Of a DNA stretch of 64,000 nucleotides, positions 43,875 to 52,903 are shown piece after piece. The stretch comes from Candidatus Bathyarchaeota archaeon A05DMB-4. GTDB taxonomy: Archaea > Thermoproteota > Bathyarchaeia > Bathyarchaeales > SOJC01. The DNA is taken from assembly GCA_019685575.1 (NCBI GenBank), contig JABFQO010000004.1, positions 1 to 64,000 of the forward strand, read 5' to 3'. Both the position numbers and the translations under genes were made by a program. How positions within the stretch are numbered: the stretch's first letter is position 1; every line of letters begins with the position of its first letter. Below the pieces are notes generated by a model. The model saw only the letters and a program-made list of their open reading frames with translations. It did no database searches and was not told where the DNA came from.

Positions 43875-45865
43875 TTTATCTTGCTACCCGCTTTTACTGC
43901 GCGGTCAGGTTGGAGAACGGAGACAACATCGCCGTCTTGCGCCGCTAAAATCATCACTTGAGAGTCTAACCCAAAGATTTGCCGAGGCTCCAAGTTCACC
44001 ACGACGGCCAAATTCTTTCCTTCCAACTGCTGAGGGTCGTAATGCTTGGCGATTCCTGCGACTGCTTGTCTAATCTCTCCGCCGCCTATGTCTATGGACA
44101 GTTTTACGAGATTACTTGACTTGGGCACACTTTCGGCTTTGACTATTCTGCCAACTCGTAAATCCAGCTTAGAGAAGTCTTCAAAACTAACCTTTGTCTT
44201 GCTCATTCTCATCTGCTCCAAGTTTTTCTGCAATTCTTCTTCTTTTGCTTCTATTTTTTGGAATAAAGGTTTTGCCTTGTTTATCTTGTGCCCAGATGGT
44301 AACGGTTTTGTTGCCTCGCTCCACCTGAGCGTTTGGGGATCTTTCGGTATGTTTAAGAGTTTCCTCAGTTCTTCTGCGGTGAACGGGGTAAACGGTTCAA
44401 GAACCACCGCCAGTGTTTTCGTAATCCACACAGCCACATAAAACACGTTTGCGGCTTTTTGCGGGTTGGTCTTAAGCAGTTTCCATGGTTCCTTCTTGTT
44501 GAGGTACTGGTTTCCCGTTCGGCTGATGTCTATCACGTTCTTCAAGGCGGCTTGAATCTTGCATTCTTCTAGAAGCTTTGCTGCGTTCTCGACTTTTTTC
44601 TCTACGCTTTTTAAGATCCGCTTTTCGTCTGCTCCGAGTTTTGTGGGCGTCGGAATTTCACTGTTGTAGTGTTGGTTGATAAATGTTAACGTGCGATGAA
44701 CAAAGTTGCCAAAGGTGTCGTTAAGATCGGCGTTTATTTTTTCTTTGAACTGTTCCCAGCTGAAGTTAGTGTCCTTCGTTTCTGGTCTCGACGCCAACAA
44801 ATAATAGCGCCAATAGTCAGCTGGAAAAAGCTGTAATGCTTCGTCGATCCATACTCCGACGCGTTGGCTTTTTGAGAACTTCAAGCCTTGAAATTGTAGA
44901 AACTCGGTGGATGATACGTTCCAAGGCAGATTGTAGCCCTCTTTCGTCGCAAGAAGCAGGGCGGAAAGAATTATTGTATGGAAGGGTATGTTGTCTTTGC
45001 CGATGAAGTAAATGGTTTTAGCGTCTTTGTCGAGCCAGTATTGTTTCCAGCCTTCCCTGTCTCCTTTCTTCTCAAAATATTCAACTGTAGCCGAAACGTA
45101 GCCTAAAACTGCCTCAAGCCAAACATAAATCGTCTTGTCGCCAGCGCCGGGGAACGGAGCAGGGATTCCCCATTTGTTGTCTCGTGTTATGGCTCGTGGC
45201 TTCAAGCCTTCCTTAATCACGTTAAGGCTGAATTTTCTTGCGTTGTCAGGCAATTGCTTGTTAGTTTCGATGAACTCTCGAAGCGGCTCGGCAAACTTTG
45301 GTAGGTCAAAATACCAGTGTTTTGTCTTTTTTTGAATTGGAGTTGACTTGCAAATTACACAGTAGGAATCGATGAGTTTTGCTGGTTCAAGCAGTCGCCC
45401 ACATTGCTCGCATTGGTCCCCGCGGGCGCTTTTGTAGCCGCAGAATGGACAGATGCCTTCTATGAACCTGTCGGGCAAATATCTCTTACATTTTGGGCAA
45501 TAAGGAAGGGTTGTCTCTTCGGTGAAAACGTAGCCATTTTCGTAGATTTTGAGGAAGGCTTCTTGCACAAATTTAACATGCGTTGGACTTTCTGTGCGGG
45601 TGTAATTATCGAATTTTATGCCCCATTTTTCGAACAGGTCGACGATTAGTTTGTGGTTTTCATCAGTGAGCTGCTTCGGCGGAATTCCTCTGCGAACTGC
45701 TTCTACTTCTATGGGGGTTCCATGCTCATCCGAACCCGTAACGTAAAGAACGTCCTCTCCTTTTAAACGATAATACCTTGCCACAACATCCGCTGAAAGA
45801 ATAGAACCAACGATGTTGCCTAGGTGCGGAACACGGTAAATGTACGGCCAAGCAGAGGCAACCAA
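43871..45865 (-). CDS. metG: Methionyl-tRNA synthetase with C-terminal tRNA-binding domain
   Basis: This 664-residue class I synthetase has the HIGH-type site PHLGN (residues 13-17) and the KMSKS-type site LKFSKSQR. Zinc knuckles are at CPKCKRYLPDRFIEGICPFC and CEQCGRLL...CVIC. A C-terminal OB-fold tRNA-binding domain (about 560-664; DFSKLDLRVGRIVKAESV) is included. The annotated start TTG 45865 is poorly placed: GGAGGTG lies about 21 bases upstream, and the usual MKVLVASAWPY N-terminus continues in frame upstream as KVLVASAWPY without an ATG/GTG/TTG, so the true start is uncertain. Confidence 0.92.
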   Translation of the reverse strand: MVASAWPYIYRVPHLGNIVGSILSADVVARYYRLKGEDVLYVTGSDEHGTPIEVEAVRRGIPPKQLTDENHKLIVDLFEKWGIKFDNYTRTESPTHVKFVQEAFLKIYENGYVFTEETTLPYCPKCKRYLPDRFIEGICPFCGYKSARGDQCEQCGRLLEPAKLIDSYCVICKSTPIQKKTKHWYFDLPKFAEPLREFIETNKQLPDNARKFSLNVIKEGLKPRAITRDNKWGIPAPFPGAGDKTIYVWLEAVLGYVSATVEYFEKKGDREGWKQYWLDKDAKTIYFIGKDNIPFHTIILSALLLATKEGYNLPWNVSSTEFLQFQGLKFSKSQRVGVWIDEALQLFPADYWRYYLLASRPETKDTNFSWEQFKEKINADLNDTFGNFVHRTLTFINQHYNSEIPTPTKLGADEKRILKSVEKKVENAAKLLEECKIQAALKNVIDISRTGNQYLNKKEPWKLLKTNPQKAANVFYVAVWITKTLAVVLEPFTPFTAEELRKLLNIPKDPQTLRWSEATKPLPSGHKINKAKPLFQKIEAKEEELQKNLEQMRMSKTKVSFEDFSKLDLRVGRIVKAESVPKSSNLVKLSIDIGGGEIRQAVAGIAKHYDPQQLEGKNLAVVVNLEPRQIFGLDSQVMILAAQDGDVVSVLQPDRAVKAGSKIK

Positions 45866-45985
45866 AACCTTAACGAGCGCAGTGCACCTCCAATTAATGA
45901 GCCTATAGTTTGTTAACTGCTCAAGTACTTAAACGCAACGGAGAGGAAAGTTTTACAAGAAAACAAAGAGTTCTTTTTAGCTACC

Positions 45986-46582
45986 CTATTGTTGTGGCGG
46001 CGGTGACTGTGGCGGCTGTGGCGACGGGCATGCTTCTTGAGGTTTTCTGGCGGAAAGGAAAATTGCTCCGGCAATTAAGGCAGTACAGACAACGATGAGA
46101 ATTATAAGAACCGCCATTAGCAAAATCAGCGTGTCCATGTTACTCACCACGGTAGGTGAGCTTTCAAGATGAAGGTACACGGTTCGATAGGTGAATGACC
46201 CATCGATTCTAATTGCCACGCTTATCGGAACAGAAGTTAAAGCAGACACGCGCCCGTCGTTCGGTATACTGAATGTTGTGGAAGTGGAATGAGTTTCGTT
46301 GGCTTTTATCACACGGTTGATGTTGAACGTGTAGTTACCTTCCCAATGGTCTCTTACGTACATGTACCACGGGCACTCAATTTTTGTTTCGTTAACCACA
46401 ACGTCGGCGTTTTTGGCGTTCACAAAAGTAATGTAAAGAGTAACGGTTTCGCCTGGGTTATACTGCGGTTTATCCACCCACAAATATAGGTTCAAAGCGT
46501 TAGGAGTGAAAGCAGCACGGCTTACAGGAATAGTCATCATAAAAGCAAGCAGAACAATGGCTAAAGTGATTTTCTTTTTCAT
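45986..46582 (-). CDS. Secreted membrane-anchored beta-sandwich protein
   Basis: This 198-residue surface protein has a signal peptide (1-22; KKKITLAIVLLAFMMTIPVSRA) and an extracellular Ig/CARDB-like domain (about 30-140; YNPGETVTLYITFVNAKNADVVV). It also has a C-terminal transmembrane helix (about 150-180) and a Pro/Gln-rich cytoplasmic tail. GGTGA precedes ATG 46582. No catalytic motif seen. It may be part of the cell envelope; function unknown. Confidence 0.65.
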   Translation of the reverse strand: MKKKITLAIVLLAFMMTIPVSRAAFTPNALNLYLWVDKPQYNPGETVTLYITFVNAKNADVVVNETKIECPWYMYVRDHWEGNYTFNINRVIKANETHSTSTTFSIPNDGRVSALTSVPISVAIRIDGSFTYRTVYLHLESSPTVVSNMDTLILLMAVLIILIVVCTALIAGAIFLSARKPQEACPSPQPPQSPPPQQ

Positions 46583-46689
46583 TTTTTCACCTTTTTCTTC
46601 AGTTTCATTTGGTACAATATTTAAGACTTGTTAATTCGGAATCAAAATCAAACAATTACTGAAGTCGGTTTTGGAATCCGTCCGTTTGA

Positions 46690-47040
46690 TTATGTGTTTA
46701 AAGTTTCAATGTATTCCTTCAAAGCGGTGGCATTGTTAAATTTTGTCTCCTTTGCGCTGTAGAGAAGAATAACCACGTCTTTCTTGGCTTTTTCGACGAT
46801 CTGGTCAACCAATTCCCTTTTTTGCTTCAATTCTTCAAAATACCGTCGCTTGAATTCCTTCCATTTTTCAGGGTCATGACCGTACCATCTTCGCAGTTCG
46901 TTGCTGGGCGCTATGTCTTTTAGCCACAAATCGACCAAAGCCTTCTCTTTGCTTAAACCTCTTGGCCAGAGCCGGTCGACGAGGATTCTGAAACCATCGT
47001 TTTCGTCGGGTAAATCATACACTCTTTTCGTTTTTAACAT
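46690..47040 (-). CDS. DUF488-family protein
   Basis: This 116-residue protein has the DUF488 signature [26 protein letters not shown] and [23 protein letters not shown], with a VILLYSAKE strand near the end. The family is widespread in bacteria and archaea with no established function. The conserved Arg/Trp/Asp set suggests a nucleotide- or phosphate-binding site. It lies alone between a surface protein and a CDF-transporter remnant. Confidence 0.88.
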   Translation of the reverse strand: MLKTKRVYDLPDENDGFRILVDRLWPRGLSKEKALVDLWLKDIAPSNELRRWYGHDPEKWKEFKRRYFEELKQKRELVDQIVEKAKKDVVILLYSAKETKFNNATALKEYIETLNT

Positions 47041-47081
47041 ACTAAAGAACTCTAAAAAAGCTTGTATAAACGACTTGCGAT

Positions 47082-47907
47082 CTAAGTTGAACGTTCCGCG
47101 GGGTCGACGTGAATTACGCAGTGTTGGCAGCCTGTTTCGTGGCTGATTTTTTCCTTGACCTCTTCTGCAATGTGGTCTGCTTCTTCTATAGGTGTGTTCT
47201 TGGCGACTTCTATGTGAAAACCTGTGTGAATTACATTTGGTCCAACGTATTCGGCTCTCAAATCATGAACTCCCAATACGCCTTCCACGGATTTGGCCGT
47301 TGATTCTATTTTCTCCATAAACTCTTTGCTTGGTGTTCTACCCACCAAGCAGTGAACGTTGTCTTTAAAGAGGTAAATACCGCTGAACACAATTACTGCG
47401 GCTACTATTATGGAAGCCGCTGGGTCAGCTAAGTAATATCCTTGTCCAACGAGGATCACTGCAATCAGTGCGGCGATGTAAGAAAACTCGTCCTTTAGAA
47501 GCGCGATCAACTGCGCTTTCACCGATACCCCTTTTGTCTTAGTCCTCAAAATGTAGAAAGTGGGAATCGCGATTACAAACATGCCTACTATGATGACCGC
47601 CAATGCGAGGGGTAGGTTTTGAAATTCGCTTGTCTCGGCAGTTTGGAAGAGTTTGGGGGATGGCTTCTCGAAAAGTTTCAAGACTCATGAAAGAGATCAA
47701 AATTGTGGCTGAGACTAACGCGGCGACGTTTTGTCCTCGTCCGTGACCGAACATGTGGAACTCGTCCGCTGGTTTATGCGACCAATAGGTGGATATTAAA
47801 AGAAAAGTGGAGACTAAGATGTCGCTTAGCATTTCTAAGGCTTGCGCCAACAATACCAGAACGTTCGTAAAAAGATAGGCAGTTAACTGTATAATGACCA
47901 GCGCCAA
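47082..47907 (-). pseudogene. Cation diffusion facilitator transporter, frameshifted at a C5 run
   Basis: Two reverse-strand frames form one CDF metal exporter. The N-terminal part has LAQALEMLSDILVSTF, HKPADEFHMFGHGRGQN and SFMSLETFREAIP. The C-terminal part reads KLFQTAETSEFQNLPLALAVIIV, ADPAASIIVAAVIVFSGIYL and a cytosolic domain to [10 protein letters not shown]. The break falls in CCCCC (G5 at 47655-47659); one C fewer gives AIPKLFQTAETSEF without a gap. N-terminal residues may also be missing. It could be a sequencing indel or a null allele. Confidence 0.78.
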
Positions 47908-47957
47908 CTTATCAAGGCTATTTTTATTCCACGTATCTCTGTGGCGTACTCAGTCAT

Positions 47958-48524
47958 TCAAGTGTCCTGCCCCTTATGTTCGTGTCCGCCCATGGCTCTT
48001 GCTTCTTCGCCAGCGTGTTCTCCGCCACCCGTTATGTTCGCGTACAAATGATGAGCATAAAGAACAAAGCCCAAGTTCGCTTGTAAGTATTCTCTCGCTG
48101 CGGGTACGTCGTTCACGTCGTACTTCTTCTTAGCCATAACATGTTTGAACCTTTTCTGCAGTTCATTCTCGACAGCGCGTTGGATCAACTTAATTACCGC
48201 ACTTGGTTCTCCCTTCTTTATTGCTCTCTCCGCCTTCGGCACCACGGGTCCCCAATCAAGCCCCGCCGGTTTCAGTCCGGTATACGGCGCGCCTTCGCCT
48301 TCTCGGTGAAGCCGCACGGCGGTTTCGAAGAACCAGTAATCCGCAACTTCAGCCGCTTCTTTGCCCATCTTTCTTGCTCGAAGAGTCTTTTCAAAAGCCT
48401 TCTTCAACTCTGCCTCGGCTTTTTTCGGCACCCAAGGAAGAATCAAGTTAACGTTTTCTTTTTCTAACGCCTTCTTCGCCGCCACAACAACGGGACCATC
48501 CATCGTGTCACAATGCGGTGGCAA
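47958..48524 (-). CDS. DUF6448-family protein
   Basis: This 188-residue protein begins PPHCDTMDGPVVVAAKKALEKENVNLILPWV and contains YWFFETAVRLHREGEGAPYTGLKP, both characteristic of DUF6448. A His-rich C-terminus (GGEHAG...GGHEHKG) may bind metals. TTG 48524 has GGGAGGTGA six bases upstream. Function is unknown; a His-rich tail next to a CDF metal transporter suggests metal handling, as inference only. Confidence 0.8.
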   Translation of the reverse strand: MPPHCDTMDGPVVVAAKKALEKENVNLILPWVPKKAEAELKKAFEKTLRARKMGKEAAEVADYWFFETAVRLHREGEGAPYTGLKPAGLDWGPVVPKAERAIKKGEPSAVIKLIQRAVENELQKRFKHVMAKKKYDVNDVPAAREYLQANLGFVLYAHHLYANITGGGEHAGEEARAMGGHEHKGQDT

Positions 48525-48656
48525 CCCATCTCACCTCCCAACGCGAATTTATGCTGCCGTTTCGCTTATATTTTCTTTCATTCCGCCATGCAAGAAATAC
48601 CTAGATTAGATAGGCACTCGCAGACTCTCTCACACCAAAATACCTATTTGGAATAG

Positions 48657-48765
48657 TGGTGCTCCGGCCGGGATTCGGACCCGGGTCTCCGGCTCGAAAG
48701 GCCGGAATACTTAACCTGGCTATACTCGGCAGAGAGCACGTCTTAATTGTCTCTTCTACCGGAGC
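48657..48765 (-). tRNA. tRNA-Glu (anticodon TTC) with a 31-nt intron in the D arm
   Basis: Acceptor stem GCTCCGG/CCGGAGC with discriminator A and encoded CCA. The anticodon stem-loop CCGGC-CTTTCGA-GCCGG gives TTC. T arm is CCGGG-TCCGAAT-CCCGG. After positions 8-9 (TA) a 31-nt insertion interrupts the D stem start; removing it restores GTAT...GTAT pairing and a mature tRNA of 75 nt plus CCA. The insertion contains AGAG/CTCT arms. A TATA-like ACTTAAATT lies about 35 bp upstream. Confidence 0.9.
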
Positions 48766-48829
48766 CATTTTCGGAGCATCATGCAGAACGTTACCTCTGA
48801 ATTTAAGTTTTCTGATTAAACAATCATCT

Positions 48830-49999
48830 TCAGCGCTGAAGTTTCAAGGCCGTTTCTACACACTCGTTTAAAGGCGCTAAAACGGCATCCACACGGTTCA
48901 TCGTAGGTGAATAATACGCTGCCTTGGCTGAATTTGTCAACATGACTTTCACGCCCAATTCTTTTAGCCACGTAACAATGGCGCACGTGTCGCAAAGAAC
49001 ATGCCCCCCCGCCTTTTCAATCACCCTTACATGCTCCATCGCCTTTTCCTTGACAAACCGCGACGTACAAACCCAAAACTCCCTACGCACCTTTTTGTCT
49101 CTAACCAGATCAGCAACAGCCTTAACCTCACCAAGCGAACAATGAGGGCACCCAACAAAAACCAAATCAGGCGTCCCAACGTTCGCGGAAAGATTTTCCA
49201 TGGCATTCCTAACATCAGATTTTGTCACGGCAACCCTTTCTAAACCCTTAGTCGGACTAGGCTTGTAATGAAAAATACTGATCATTCCACTTGAGGCAAG
49301 CCCCGCACCAAGCTGCTTTAACTCATCACCCTTAACATTTGCTGGTAATCCTTGAAAAACCGGGACCTCATCCTTCAACATCTTCCCCACACAAACACCA
49401 AGCGCCCCAAACTCGGCTTCGTTCGCCAGCTCGGTTTCAACTTTAACCACTATACTCGGTTGACGATTTTCTGGTCGATGTACACCGTAATCAGGAACCT
49501 TCCCAACCAGAGCAGCGGCAAGCGCGCTTGGGCTACCTTCACGATTCGTCCATGCGCCGAGCACAGAGTTCGTATAAACAACAGCTGACGACTCGGCAGA
49601 AGCGAGATGCCAACCATTCTTGGGCGTCTTCAAGTAGTAAGGCGTACACGTTAAAGCTGGGACAACCCCTATCTGCGTATAAAGGTTAAGAATCAAAGCT
49701 TGCTTTTTCCTTAGCTTTTCAGGAAACTTTGTCACCAAATAATCAGAATCAAAACCGCAGGGGTTCAACGTGGAAGGCACACGAACCCTTGGACACGTTT
49801 CCGCCGTCGCCTTGAGAAAATCAATCGGCGCATCGCCTAAGGTCTTGTAAGAAACGCCAGAAATATGCGCGGATTTGATGGGTATAAGTTTTGACGCGCC
49901 GAAAAGGTCGCCTAACCGAACGAGGATTTTCATGGCTGTTTGATAAGCCCAACCGAATTCTCCGTCGTAGATTTTCTCTTCTTTCCGTGTCAAATACAT
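48830..49999 (-). CDS. Phosphomevalonate dehydratase large subunit (aconitase X catalytic subunit)
   Basis: This 389-residue AcnX large subunit has LTRKEEKIYDGEFGWAYQTAMKIL at the N-terminus. It also has THISGVSYKTLGD-like residues (SAHISGVSYKTLGD) and Fe-S/active-site cysteines in LNPCGFD, LTCTPYY, VGCPHCS and CDTCAIV. In archaea the AcnX-type enzyme dehydrates (R)-mevalonate 5-phosphate to trans-anhydromevalonate 5-phosphate. It starts 1 bp after the small-subunit gene. The UbiD protein at 15.3 kb would act next. Confidence 0.9.
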   Translation of the reverse strand: MYLTRKEEKIYDGEFGWAYQTAMKILVRLGDLFGASKLIPIKSAHISGVSYKTLGDAPIDFLKATAETCPRVRVPSTLNPCGFDSDYLVTKFPEKLRKKQALILNLYTQIGVVPALTCTPYYLKTPKNGWHLASAESSAVVYTNSVLGAWTNREGSPSALAAALVGKVPDYGVHRPENRQPSIVVKVETELANEAEFGALGVCVGKMLKDEVPVFQGLPANVKGDELKQLGAGLASSGMISIFHYKPSPTKGLERVAVTKSDVRNAMENLSANVGTPDLVFVGCPHCSLGEVKAVADLVRDKKVRREFWVCTSRFVKEKAMEHVRVIEKAGGHVLCDTCAIVTWLKELGVKVMLTNSAKAAYYSPTMNRVDAVLAPLNECVETALKLQR

Positions 50000-50000
50000 G

Positions 50001-50402
50001 TTATGAATCTTCCAACAACCTAACTAAACCCTTGTCCGCGTCCACTTCGATTTCTGTGCCGTTCGGAATCTTCTGAACGTCGATCTTATCCACCATAGGA
50101 ATCTCTGCAATTATCGCGCCCACGACGACGACGGGATCAGCGATTTGATTTACAATCGCCCTCGGCGCAAACCCTTTGCTCGCGAGTGAGTAAAGCACAT
50201 AACTCCCAACAGTCGAACCGTGCCCACATGGGAAACATAAAATCTTGTCCTTAATGTTTTCTCCTGCTAAATCGTGATTTTTTTCGATTACCTTGCCTGA
50301 ATCTGGATCAATTCCGCCGAGAAAACTGATAGGCTTCGTCGAGACCAACGCCTTTCCTCTTCGCTTACCTGGAACGATGGTTCGGCCTTTCAAGGTTTTC
50401 AA
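50001..50402 (-). CDS. Phosphomevalonate dehydratase small subunit (aconitase X swivel, DUF126)
   Basis: This 133-residue swivel subunit has the family signature LCFPCGHGSTVGSYVLY with the active-site serine in GHGST, and GGIDPDSGKVIEKNHDLAGENI. Start TTG 50402 has GAGGCG upstream. It immediately precedes the large subunit and together they form the dehydratase. DUF126 fused or paired with AcnX is well established in archaea. Confidence 0.9.
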   Translation of the reverse strand: MKTLKGRTIVPGKRRGKALVSTKPISFLGGIDPDSGKVIEKNHDLAGENIKDKILCFPCGHGSTVGSYVLYSLASKGFAPRAIVNQIADPVVVVGAIIAEIPMVDKIDVQKIPNGTEIEVDADKGLVRLLEDS

Positions 50403-50414
50403 TTGTTTTCGCCT

Positions 50415-51689
50415 CTAGTATGAGATTTTTGCGGATGACGGGATTCCGCCCAAGATTTTTTCGGCGGCGGTTCCAACTTTTTCGCGGTTCTTTTGATCCG
50501 TGTAAACTCTTAGGATGTTAATAAACCCCTTCAGCACGTCGAAGATTCCCGAGATGTCACTTAGTCTTTGGGGAATTTTTTCGTCTTCGCGGGTTTTGTA
50601 GAACACTGGTATTTCCATGGGTTCGGTAAGTATTGAATGATGATACGGCACGGATGGTAGTGTGGGCACGTCGATTACCACGTTGTCCGGCTGCACTTTT
50701 GCTTCATCTGCGATTTTGTCTCGTATTTGGTTCCTGATTTCCTCCACGTCAAAAATGCTGGAGACTGTCTTGTCTTTCGCGTAAAACGTTTGCTCGTAAG
50801 CGCATTTCAGCAATCGGCGTCTTTCCAAGTTGCTTATAATTTCTTTTGATTTTTCGCAGTTTTTCAGCATCGTCCACACGGTGAAGTCGTTTAGGGCTAG
50901 GTATTCTTCTGGAGTTTTGAAGTCGGTCAAGCCGAGTTCGTCCTTCGCGTTTTCCATCGCCATGGCCAACATGATCTGCACCGCTCTGCCGACACGGTGG
51001 AAGTATATGCTTTTGAACGATTCGATGCGTGCTAGGATGAACGATTCCAAGGTGGAGAGGGCGCCGAGGTCAACCGCTAGGCCTCCGTTCAAGACGTCTA
51101 TGTTGTGAATTAAGCGGAAAACGTCCACGTAGCCGTACTTTGCGCCCGTGTGGTAAGTGTCGCGGACGATAAAGTCTAGTTTGTCAACGTCCACGGCGCT
51201 TTGAATTATTTGGTCGATAAAATTTTTTCCCTCTAATCCCAGTTTTCCCACGGCGAGTTTTGCGATGGTTTTTGGGTTGTGCCCGATTTTTTGCAGTTGA
51301 TCTTTTAGTTCGGATTTTTCTATTATCCACTGTGTCATGTCTTCGTGTGTTTTGTCGATTTTTCTCAGTAACTGTTCATAAATGTGGGAGAATGGTCCAT
51401 GCCCCACGTCATGAAGTAAGGCGGCGAGGCGGACAATCTGGATTTCGTCTTTTTTCAAATACTCCGAGATGCCCGAGTTTTCGCACAGAACCCCAGCAAG
51501 GTACATCACACCGAGCGAATGTTCAAATCTTGTGTGGTTGGCGGCAGGGTAAACGTATTCGGCGCCGGCCAGTTGCCGTAGCATGCGGAGCCGTTGCAAT
51601 GGGAAGGAGTCGATTATTTCTTTGTCTGACTTTGTGACGTAGACGTAGCCATAGATCGGGTCTTTTATTTCGCCCCAGTATTGTCGCAT
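50415..51689 (-). CDS. HD-domain hydrolase, SAMHD1/dGTPase-like
   Basis: This 424-residue metal-dependent HD phosphohydrolase has RLRMLRQLAGAEYVYPAANHTRFEHSLGV and LLHDVGHGPFSHIYE, giving the H...HD...D site. A later SAVDVDKLDFIVRDTYHTG supplies the final Asp. Closest functional analogues hydrolyse dNTPs or other phosphate esters. It lies next to the thymidylate kinase gene, divergently, which fits nucleotide-pool control, as inference. Confidence 0.85.
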   Translation of the reverse strand: MRQYWGEIKDPIYGYVYVTKSDKEIIDSFPLQRLRMLRQLAGAEYVYPAANHTRFEHSLGVMYLAGVLCENSGISEYLKKDEIQIVRLAALLHDVGHGPFSHIYEQLLRKIDKTHEDMTQWIIEKSELKDQLQKIGHNPKTIAKLAVGKLGLEGKNFIDQIIQSAVDVDKLDFIVRDTYHTGAKYGYVDVFRLIHNIDVLNGGLAVDLGALSTLESFILARIESFKSIYFHRVGRAVQIMLAMAMENAKDELGLTDFKTPEEYLALNDFTVWTMLKNCEKSKEIISNLERRRLLKCAYEQTFYAKDKTVSSIFDVEEIRNQIRDKIADEAKVQPDNVVIDVPTLPSVPYHHSILTEPMEIPVFYKTREDEKIPQRLSDISGIFDVLKGFINILRVYTDQKNREKVGTAAEKILGGIPSSAKISY

Positions 51690-51783
51690 GTTATGATGCT
51701 CCTCTTTATGATTGAGTGGTAGGCAGTGTTTTTAAGGTAATCGAAAATATACCACATACTAAAGTAAAATTTGGTGCAAGCAG

Positions 51784-52389
51784 ATGAAAAAACATGGCGT
51801 GTTCATTTGTATCGAAGGGTTGGACGCCAGCGGGAAAACTACACAGTCAAAACTTTTGGTTAAAAACCTTCGAAAAAGAGGCTTTAACGCCGTTTATACC
51901 ACAGAGCCAAGTAAGGGTCAAGTGGGCAGATTAATTAGAAGGCATGTTCTTTACGGTAAAAACCGTTCATCAGCGGTTTTAGAGGCTTTATTGTTTGCCG
52001 CTGACAGAATTAGCCATATTGAAAATGAAGTTAAGCCGTTGCTAGATGAGGGAAAAATCGTTGTTTCCGACCGTTATTTGTACTCATCGCTTGCATATCA
52101 AGGCGCTACTGGTCTTGAACTAAAATGGATTGAAGAAATCAATAGATGGGCAAAAAAACCAGATTTAGCCATTTACATCGACATACCACCAGAAATTGTG
52201 CTAAGACGATTGAAACGAAAAAAATCAGTGATGGAAAACCTGAAAAATCAAAAAAACGTTCGAGAAATCTACCTTAAACTCGTGAAAACCGGCGTGCTCA
52301 AACTAGTGGAAGGAAACAAGCCCAAAAAGGCCGTTGCAAAAGAAATCTTGAACATGGTTACAAATCTTCTATCGGGACCGGGCATATGA
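51784..52389 (+). CDS. tmk: Thymidylate kinase
   Basis: This 201-residue kinase phosphorylates dTMP to dTDP. The P-loop is GLDASGKT at residues 12-19. The DR-(Y/H) motif SDRYLYSSLAYQG and the TTEPSKGQVGRLIRR segment bind dTMP. The lid region (RLKRKKSVMEN) is basic. It starts with ATG 51784 after a TATA-like AAAATATACC. It overlaps a convergent hypothetical gene by 32 bp. Confidence 0.93.
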   Translation: MKKHGVFICIEGLDASGKTTQSKLLVKNLRKRGFNAVYTTEPSKGQVGRLIRRHVLYGKNRSSAVLEALLFAADRISHIENEVKPLLDEGKIVVSDRYLYSSLAYQGATGLELKWIEEINRWAKKPDLAIYIDIPPEIVLRRLKRKKSVMENLKNQKNVREIYLKLVKTGVLKLVEGNKPKKAVAKEILNMVTNLLSGPGI

Positions 52390-52900
52390 TCATCCTTAAT
52401 TTTATCGGTTCCGATTTTGTTTTTGCAAGTTGGGCGTTTATTTGGGTAGTTAAGAATTTTATTAGCTCCTCTATCGACAGACGTCGTGTACCTCTTTCGT
52501 GAAAAACTGTTAATATAATGCTTGGTTTTCTGAAAACGAAGCGGAGCAAGTAATAGTCAAACTTTAACGCTTTACGCTTCTCTTTAGCACGAGATAAATA
52601 GTATTTTACGACGCAGAAGAAATCCAAACTTGCTAATTTTCTTTTAGACAAGCTTTTTTGGAACCGTTCAGTTTCGTCTTGGTCCAAATAGTTAAACGCT
52701 GTGCCCTCTGCTATGCCGAATTCGAAGCTGACTTTACAATTGGTGAATTCTGATGAAATCTCGTTCTGTTCATACTCTCGGCTGTTTAATAGAACAAACG
52801 TTTTTAGAATGGCTTGATGCAAGTTTTCGGTTGAAGCCGGGCTGTGAAAAATCGCTTTTGCGTGGGGGATTTCTGGAAAGTTTTCGTAGAATCCAAGCAA
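52358..52900 (-). CDS. Conserved archaeal hypothetical protein
   Basis: This 180-residue soluble alpha/beta protein has HAKAIFHSPASTENLHQAILKTFVLLNSREY at the N-terminus and LKFDYYLLRFVFRKPSIILTVFHERGTRRLSIEEL near the C-terminus. No catalytic motif recognised. It lies 3 bp downstream of the Sjogren-antigen-like zinc protein gene and is probably co-transcribed with it. Both kinds of protein are archaeal-specific. Function unknown. Confidence 0.65.
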   Translation of the reverse strand: MLGFYENFPEIPHAKAIFHSPASTENLHQAILKTFVLLNSREYEQNEISSEFTNCKVSFEFGIAEGTAFNYLDQDETERFQKSLSKRKLASLDFFCVVKYYLSRAKEKRKALKFDYYLLRFVFRKPSIILTVFHERGTRRLSIEELIKFLTTQINAQLAKTKSEPIKLRMIICPVPIEDL

Positions 52901-52903
52901 GTT

